From contig MNCI01016043.1 in assembly GCA_015680685.1 (NCBI GenBank), positions 69,302 to 133,301 on the forward strand: a stretch of 64,000 bases of DNA, read 5' to 3'. A model generated the notes under the pieces. It saw only the letters and a program-made list of their open reading frames with translations. It made no database searches and was not told where the DNA came from. Each line of letters begins with the position of its first letter. The first letter of the stretch is position 1. Both the position numbers and the translations under genes were made by a program. This document shows positions 56,740-64,000 of this stretch, piece by piece. The stretch comes from Gnetum montanum. Its lineage: Eukaryota; Streptophyta; Gnetopsida; Gnetales; Gnetaceae.

Positions 56740-57165
56740 AAAATTTATTATAGAGGTACTATTGACTCACTTAGATTTGTATGTTAGAGTAAACTTTATC
56801 TTGAATTTTCTACTTCATATTTGTCAAGATTTATGCAATAGTAAAGATCATCACATATATCACTCCTCATTAATATGTTGAAATAAATTAAAGGAACATA
56901 TGATTATGAATTAAATGCTATTAAATAAGATGAAAAATTTCTTTCTTATTCAGATGTTGATTGGGGATGTGACATAAATGATAGAAAATCTACATAAGGT
57001 TTTTTAATTTTCATATGCAAAATCCCATCTATTGAAAAGTAAGAAACCAATCATGTGTAAGTCTCTCTTCACATGAAGCTAAATTTATCTATATGGTTGG
57101 ATGTTTATAATATATATTATGGCTAAAGAAACTTCTCTTCTAAATTGGTTTTAATATGTACACTC
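56740..57165 (+). pseudogene. Ty1/copia RT end and RNase H relic
   Basis: Plus strand, with stops: TIDSLRFVC, SRFMQ, IKGTYDYEL, YSDVDWGCDINDRKST(stop)GF. This is the copia order SLxYLxxTRPDI, SRFM, IKGTxDYGL, YSDSDWAGDxDDRKSTSGY; the Asp in SDxDW is the RNase H residue. It is the only copia sequence seen. The element ends are lost; the tandem array follows directly. Confidence 0.8.
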
Positions 57166-57169
57166 TCAT

Positions 57170-58270
57170 TGATATTTATACCTATCACATTGGGGATGAT
57201 TAGGGGCCATCATTGGGAGCCTATAGAATCTTGAGATGTTGTTAAAGATGATCTTTTTGAGGATATATATGCAATTGACACTAATGATGATGTTGACACT
57301 AGCTTTAGTGTCACTTAGCATCACTTAGCCAAAAACACCTCAATTTGGGCCTCTAAACACTACCAGAAGTGCCCAAAATAATGTTCATCCTTTTGAGAAT
57401 GATGAGGAACCATCACCACAGACCTATAGAAGGCCAAAATACTATTAGAAATGGTGTTTTTTTTGTGTGTGTTTCTATAGGTGACATTGATGATAATGTT
57501 GACACTAGCTTCAATATCTCTTAGCATCACATAGCCAAAAACAGGTTAGTTTGGATACTTAAGCACTATTAAAAGTGTCAAAACTAATACTTATACTTTT
57601 AGGGATGATTAGGGATAATTAATGAGGTTCTGTATAAGTTAAAAATCTATCATATATGGTGTCTTAAGGGTGTTTCTATAAGTAACAGTGATGGTAATGT
57701 TGATGCTAGCTTCAACATCACTTAGTTAAAAACACCTTGGTTCAGGCACCTAAACACTTCTAAAAGTATCCAAACTAATGTTTATTCTTTTGGAGATGAT
57801 TAGGAACCATCCCCAAGGACTTATAGAGGCAAAAATGCTACCAAAGATGTATTTTTGAGGGAATTTATATTGGTTATGTTGATATTGATATTGACTTAAT
57901 GTCAACATTACCTAGAGTTAGAAAAATTTTTCCTTCTCAAGGTCCTCTAATGAACTTGCTAGAATGCCAAAAATTAATGTCTTATATGCTAAGAATACTA
58001 TAAATGAGCCATTTTTGATCCTATAGAGCCAAAACTAGCATTGGAAAGTAGTTTTAGCACAAGTGGCATCAGCAAGGTGGTCCAAGGATGATGTGGATGA
58101 GTTAGCGTCACCTCCAATACTTAGAAATATTTTTATTTTTGAATTTTCCCAAGGTCAGTAAAAGTTATGCTTTTATGCTGGGTTATGAGCTAGAATGATG
58201 GTTCAAGGGCTTAAAAAGCAGAAAATGCATCTTTTGACACTATTTTGAGGATTTTTAGGTATGTGAATTT
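57170..58270. repeat. ~200-bp tandem array
   Basis: About five diverged units. GTTGACACTAGCTT-type anchors at 57292, 57498 and 57699, then a weaker one at 57878 and a degenerate unit after 58070; spacing 206, 201, 179. Each unit has CACTTAGC, AAAACACC, CCTAAACACT and ATGATTAGGRACCATC text. No coding potential. Confidence 0.75.
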
Positions 58271-58339
58271 GGATGAAACAATACTAAAATCACACTTTCC
58301 TTAGTCATTGGAGAAACAAAAAAGTGAGTATAGTAGGGA

Positions 58340-59523
58340 TCACTCATCATGGCTTGTTCATATGAGGAAACTTCTTCATTATCTTTTTCATAAGGAATTT
58401 TAACAATCATAATTGATGTCTTATCATTTTATTGGTTTTGGGAATTATCAGCATATAGAGCTAATAATTGTGAGAAAAACTTTCCTAAATATTATCTAGT
58501 GTTATGAATTGCTAAATACTTATATGTGTTCTATTATTGCTCCATTTTAACCCTACCACATCATTGAATAATTGTTAAGGGTATTTAAAATTTGAGTCAT
58601 TTGGATTTTTCAATGTTCAACTTAATTGTTTGACCCACTTGGATTTATTACCAATTAAATGAGAGATTTAACTAGTAATCATTTAATTCTAAGCTTGGTG
58701 GAAGAAAAGAAGAAGTAGAAATGATATTTGGAACTAAATTGATCATGGGTGGAATGAGTTATCGAGATGTAGCATTGAATTATATTGGATTTTTTAGATT
58801 AAAACTCCAAATTGAGTTTTAATAGTATTCATCAAAGAAATTTGTTCTAATTCTACCACTTTGTTCAAAGCTCTTGGTAATTTAGTTATATTCCTATCAA
58901 ACTTAATCGAGTAAGCATAGAAAGGATATAAAGTGGAAAGGTAAAAGATAAGAATTCCATCATATTGCATTTTATTAGGAACATATGCTAGTTGTTATAG
59001 AAACCTAAGGTTGTAACTGCAAATGGTTTCTCCAAGTAATTTTCCTAATCTAGTAAAATTACTAGAGCTAAAGGTAAGGCTAATAAATTTGTCAAATAAT
59101 GTAATGAATTTACTTTTAGAATCTTATCATGTGCTAAGGCAACCATTTGAAAGCATTTTAACCTCAAAATATCATCACAAAGGCTCGACATGCAACATCA
59201 TTATTAATGACATTATAAATTCCTAAAAGAGTTTTAAAACATTTAAGATGTCAACGTGCATCACTTAAGGTGGAATCAATTAAGATATTAATATTTTGTA
59301 AAGGTTTAGGAATGACATGATAATTTGTAAAGTTAAAAATAATTATTAATCAAAAGAGCAAGAATGGGTTGGTTATCATCTTACTTCTAGTTTTCTTGCA
59401 AATATAAGTAGGACAATATGAAGCTAGTTTTTATTGTTCATTAAATTGATAAGTAGTTGATTAATTTGGATATGAGATAAGAGGTCTCCTAACTAATGAT
59501 CTATAGAAACTCCCTTCACTCAT
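58340..59523 (-). pseudogene. E2 gag
   Basis: Minus strand, many stops and frameshifts. MSEGSFYRSLVR near 59523, FNFTNYHVIPKPLQNINILID (E1: FNYTNYHDIPKILQNINLFFD), FKTLLGIYNVINNDVACRAFV, and near 58450 text matching the knuckle-like part of E1. An older member of family E; its pol is not seen. Confidence 0.7.
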
Positions 59524-59793
59524 AAAATAATTATATCATAAAATGTAAATGCGAATAAACTTTAAAAGGTACACTTATTAAATAAAATGAAAGAAATAGA
59601 GGAAAATAACTTATATTTTGAATAGTAAATTGAAAATGAAATGGAAATGGAAATAAATATAAAAGTAGAATATTTAATTCAAACTTTAGGTAAAGTATAC
59701 CTAACAAAATAATGTAGAATGATAATGAAATTAGAATAGATAATCTTTTCAAAGTTTAAACTAAGGCAAGGACCATCAAATAAAATAAGAAAA

Positions 59794-59813
59794 TGGTTCT
59801 CCTTCTAGTGCTA
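59794..59813 (-). promoter_or_regulatory. E2 primer binding site
   Basis: Minus strand TAGCACTAGAAGGAGAACCA, the E1 site with transitions. Confidence 0.6.
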
Positions 59814-59821
59814 GTAAAGGG

Positions 59822-60900
59822 TATTAATACATAATTTTAGGATTACAAACAATACTATTTGAAAACTTATTTTAGAAGATTATTGCCTAGGGCATCTCCC
59901 ATATTGGTATGAAAACCCAAGAGTAGTCTTAGTTGGTAGAGCATAAATTAAAGTATTTATACTTAAATCAAAGATTAATTTTATATAAACATAATAAACT
60001 ATGATGCTAAAATATTTAAGAAATAACCAATTTAATAACATAAAATTTTTTGAAACTTAAAATAACAGATTTAATTTAATATTAAAACATTAACAAACTA
60101 AAAGTTGAAATAACTGATATGGGAATCAAAAAATTAAAATATTATATAAAAAATGCAAAGGTAAAAGAATAAATGGTAAAATAAACTTAAAACGAATTCT
60201 AGAATATAGTAAAATAAATATCAAGAATGATAATGAATAAAATTATTTAGAATGTAGAGGAAATAATAGTGAATTCAAAATAAAGTAGAGAACAAGACTC
60301 CTAAACTAGGTATCATGATGTAGGAATATAAAATAATAGAGTAATAGAAGTTAAACAAAGATTAGTTTCCACTAACATTAATATCTTACAATCAACTTAG
60401 AGTAACATAGCAATCATAAGTCTCACATACAAGAAATGATTGAAGCTAATGTCAAAATATAAAATTAAAGATCACTTAACTTTATATTAAGCTAGAGATT
60501 TGATAACTTATATGAAAGGTTTCTTACACTAACTTACTAGTCCATCCCTCCAACAAGTACACTTCTTCTAACAAGTATATATACTTTTCTCCTCATCTAG
60601 GAGCTACTAATAAAATTTGTTATTTAAGAACAAGCTAGCATTGGTCCTCTCCTCATCAATTTGTAGGAATCAAAATTGATCCAAGAATGAAACAAAGGAA
60701 GCAAGGTTGAATGGAATAACAACCTCTAGTTTTACAAAATAATGAACATATGAAAGCTCTAGAAAGCGTTGACTTTCTACAGATGCTTCCTTGGACTCTT
60801 CTTCTCTCTTTGGTACCAAACCCTTTTCTAAGACAAATGTTTGTAGTTTTAATACCTTCCTTTTGACTCATTTTATAACTTCGTTGTGCATGAATGTTTG
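59822..60900 (-). repeat. E2 5' LTR (upper end not found)
   Basis: Lower end TATTAATACATAATTTTAGG and the text CTATTGCCTAGGGYRTCTC match the E1 LTR for about 130 bp, then similarity is lost. A minus-strand TATATATA at 60578-60585 could be its TATA box. ORF 60656-60871 has no domain. Confidence 0.55.
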
Positions 60901-61431
60901 TTTGTCTTGATCATTTATTTTCTACCTTCATTTTTTTGTGATGTGTATACACAAACAAAGCAACACAACCACAACTATCAATGTTCATTAAAAGTAAATA
61001 GGAAAGGTAATAGTTTACTTAATCATGTTATAATTAAAATATATTACCATTATCATAGATATATTACCCATGAGACTCAAAATGTTGCATGTTAAAGAAT
61101 TAAAAAAAATCATAAGATTCTAACCAATAATGTGGAGTAATAAGAAATTAAAACTACTACAAATTGGCTATATAATTCAAGCATTTTATATCTCTTGGTA
61201 GCAAGTATGTTAGAGACCTATAAACTATTGTGAAAACCAAAATTTTAAAATATGATTATGATGGAAAAAGTTTCCATTAGTTTGCAATTTTTACCTATAA
61301 TATTAGCACAAGGTGAAAGCTTGAATATAATCATGGTAATTAAAAAATTTTCTAAACATCGATCTTAGGTTAAAATAGTGAAATCATGATAAATTATAAA
61401 ATCAATAAATCTAGGTGATAAAAAATTTTGT
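60901..61431. other. AT-rich sequence, nothing recognised
   Basis: No domain in any frame; may include the upstream end of the E2 LTR. Confidence 0.4.
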
Positions 61432-62309
61432 TATTAGGCTATGATATCATATTTACGATATCATAGTTGTGCATATGTCATCATTGATGTGATGTAGTGG
61501 GCCATGTTCATGCCTATAAATACCAACCCACCATCATGCCAAAATCATGAACTTTCAAAAAATAGTTAACCAAATTCTTCCAGTTTATTTTTGTGATTTA
61601 GACTTGGCGATAGAGTGAATGCTTGTAGTGTGGTATTTAATAATTATTTGAAATTTTTGTTCAAGTGGATTCTTCTTGGCTACAATTCATGATCAAAAAT
61701 AAAGATAGAGATTATTTCTGACCATTGCAGCATTGCACTTAGCTCATTTTTACTTAGCTTAATTTTACCTTTTAGCATGTTTACTTTTCTTAAATCATTT
61801 ACATTTTCCAAGTACTTTACTTTTTCAATGTATTTTAGTAAGGTAATATAAGTATAACTAGTTTCAAGCATGAAGTGTAATCATTTGATAACCCAGTAGT
61901 GAGTTCACTTGATTTTCTTAGTAGTGGATTCACTTTGTAATCCCAATGATAGTTACATAAGCCCTTGATGTGTATGGAATGCTAGGAATGAATACTTACC
62001 ACCATAGGATAGATCAAATTTACATTTCTATCATACTTAGACTTAGATTTTATCCTTATGCTTTACCTTCACTTTCATTATGTTGGTGCTTAGGACAATT
62101 AAAGTCAAACAACATCAATGTATCATATGCCTCACTGAGAGTTAAACTGTACACTTGCACTTTGCTAACTCAATATGAGAAGACAAAAATCATGAATGTA
62201 ACATCAACCACTAGAATACTTACATTGGTCATCCACGAATTACAATTAGGTCACAGATGTACACTCACAACTTGTATGGTTGAGTGTTGGAATACCCAAC
62301 CACTCATCA
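61432..62309 (+). repeat. A4 5' LTR
   Basis: 878 bp; start TTATTAGGC aligns with TGATGAGCC, end CACTCATCA. GATATC palindromes at 61444-61467, TATAAATA at 61514-61521. Confidence 0.85.
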
Positions 62310-62310
62310 T

Positions 62311-62330
62311 TAGTGTCATTGATGGGGATG
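62311..62330 (+). promoter_or_regulatory. A4 primer binding site
   Basis: TAGTGTCATTGATGGGGATG, decayed form of the A1 site. Confidence 0.6.
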
Positions 62331-62454
62331 TGTCAATGTTTGCTAAGTAGTTAATTTTATAATGTTCATTTTGTCAAGTATCATCAATTACATCTTTCAC
62401 ACTTAAACTAATTTATTAGAAAGTACACATACACTTAAGTGTTAAACACTTAAT

Positions 62455-64000
62455 ATGGCTTTCACATCTAAGGAGAAATCACCACTTGATACTAAATTTA
62501 ATAAGAGTCATGACATCGATTATAATGAAGAAGATTAGAGTGCACTGATGTAAACCAAAATTTCCTATGCTCACACTAATCCATACTATCCTAACTTCAT
62601 ATTTTTTTCAATCAGATGAGAAATTAAGATGGAGAGATTTACAAGGCAACATTGTCTTATCTCTAGAACATTCTACACCATCAATGCTTCAAGAAACCCT
62701 TATGAGGTCAAACCATGATCATGTGCAAAAATATTACCACATCACCAAAAACATGATCAAGCCATACTAACCAACAAAGGCTCAGGTATGAAGGGATGCC
62801 ACCATGAAGACAAGGCATGAGCATGACAAAGGAAAGAAAGTACCTTAAATAGTTGTCCTAGAGAAAAAAAGAAAAATATCTATTTCAAATGAAGAAATTC
62901 TATCAAACTCATGGATCTCATTCTCAAATACCAATCATCCTTATTGAAGATCCCATCAAGATACAATTGCATTGAACTTGGGTAGAAACATCCAGAGGAG
63001 ATAAGAAAAACTCTATACTTAGGAGGAATTCAAGACCTAAGACCTCCACTTAATCAAAAAGGGACATAACAAGTCATAGAAGGAGAACTAGGTGGCACCC
63101 TTCTCCAACTCTTCTCTCTTCTTCCTCACCCTCATCTATAGATTCTAACAAGAGAGAAAAAAGATTGACGAATCATGATGGAGAAAGAAGAAGAGATCAT
63201 GAGAGGTATGTACATTGAGGAAGATGTTTTGATGAAGAAAATGATAACTATGAGTGAAGAAGAGAAAGGATTAGACATGAAGAGAGAGAGCACCATGAGC
63301 ATCAAAGGGGTCATAACTACAACAGATCTTACAAACCTGAAGACTATGAAGAATTCATACTAGCCACTCAAAACATGACTAACATTAGATAAGCAATGTA
63401 TATGCCTACCAAGCATGTAAGGGATAGTCACATCAAGAAACTAAATATGAAGAATTTTTCAAGGTTTGAAGGTGGATATAATGCAAATTCACAACACCAT
63501 CGCCAAGCCTTCCACAATGCCTATGCCATGTAAAATATTGAAAATGATTGGTAGAAATTAAAATTATTTCCTAGAATACTCAATAATGAAAATAGAGAGT
63601 TGGTATAGATCCTAAGAACTAGAATCAATTCAAAAATGGAGTATCATGCTAGAGCTCTTTAATGACCAGTATCAAATCTATTCTAAAGTATCTAGTTTGA
63701 GGAAATAGATTCAAGCATGAAAATAAAAGATAAATGAATCCCTTAATGCAGTAATGGACAAATACTATTTCTTACTGCATAAGTGCCTAAGCCATGGAGT
63801 TTCTCGAAGGGAACAACTCCAACATATCATCGATGGGCTAAAAAAGAAGACTAGGATAAATCTTATGATATATTTCCAAGAAAGGTTATCCAAGATTATA
63901 GCTCATGGTATTCAAAGACTCACTAACTAAGTAACAAAACAAGAAGAAGAGTTAAGGAAAAGAGAATCAGCTAAACAATAAAATAGAGATCCTGCAATCA
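62455..64000 (+). pseudogene. A4 gag (partial)
   Basis: ATG at 62455 (MAFTSKEKSPLDTKFNKSHD) aligns with the A1 and A3 Gag starts. LRWRDLQGNIVLSLEHS follows near 62625. A Glu/Arg/His-rich low-complexity segment (63120-63330) corresponds to the RD-rich part of A3. Capsid 63400-63960: MKNFSRFEGGYNANSQHH, QAFHNAYAM, KLKLFPRIL, LSHGVSRREQLQHIIDGL. Stops and frameshifts throughout. Confidence 0.85.

Larger units (their letters stand above)
61432..64000 (+). mobile_element. A4: family A element, 5' part only
   Basis: 5' LTR, primer site and gag, then cut by the window edge. Whether it carries RT cannot be seen here. Confidence 0.88.

Overview
The window looks like a stretch of a large, repeat-rich plant nuclear genome. 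It is AT-rich, has assembly gaps (N runs at 13572-13778 and 27509-27641), and is made almost wholly of decayed LTR retrotransposons. Most are Ty3/gypsy of the non-chromovirus Tat/Athila type, judged by Gag and Pol motifs, a TGGCRYCRTT-type primer binding site and an AGTCATGGGGG polypurine tract. I see no intact host gene, tRNA gene or CRISPR array. The species cannot be fixed from the sequence. Element names used here (families A to E) are local labels.

Layout. 1-7615: A1, minus strand, the only element with gag, protease, RT, RNase H and integrase in order, but broken by stops and frameshifts; its 3' LTR lies left of the window. It sits inside an older plus-strand relative, A2, of which only the 3' UTR and 3' LTR (7616-10113) are in view. 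A 356-bp tandem duplication covers the A2 LTR end (about 9875-10586). From 11789 to 37016 runs B1, a non-coding LTR element split in turn by C1 (12464-19634, minus), A3 (20331-27305, plus) and D1 (27727-36710, minus). Each of these is bounded by 5-bp target duplications, and the neighbouring B2 copy shows the C1 and A3 sites empty. B2 (about 37017-53542, plus) carries two diverged copies of a unit with a CpG-rich segment, a 5S rRNA-like piece and a CCR4-like deadenylase pseudogene; E1 (43582-52314, minus) is nested in the second copy. From 53543 to 61431 lie AT-rich sequence, a gypsy gag relic, a copia RNase H relic, a ~200-bp tandem array and a second E-type element (E2). A4 starts at 61432 and leaves the window on the right.

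How the parts relate. Only A1 encodes reverse transcriptase. A3, C1 and E1 each keep gag and protease and then jump to a late part of integrase. A3 does so in one reading frame, so it looks like a gag-protease parasite of A1-type elements. D1 shares its LTR end, primer site and polypurine signal with family A but has no recognisable pol. Instead, in the env position, it carries a long sense ORF (ORF-X, about 900 codons) with a coiled-coil C-terminal part. Its ATG directly follows a consensus 3' splice site, and a U3-like palindrome cluster lies upstream. This gag plus ORF-X element is the best candidate for something not yet described. Most stops look like C-to-T or G-to-A changes, as expected for methylated, silenced plant DNA.
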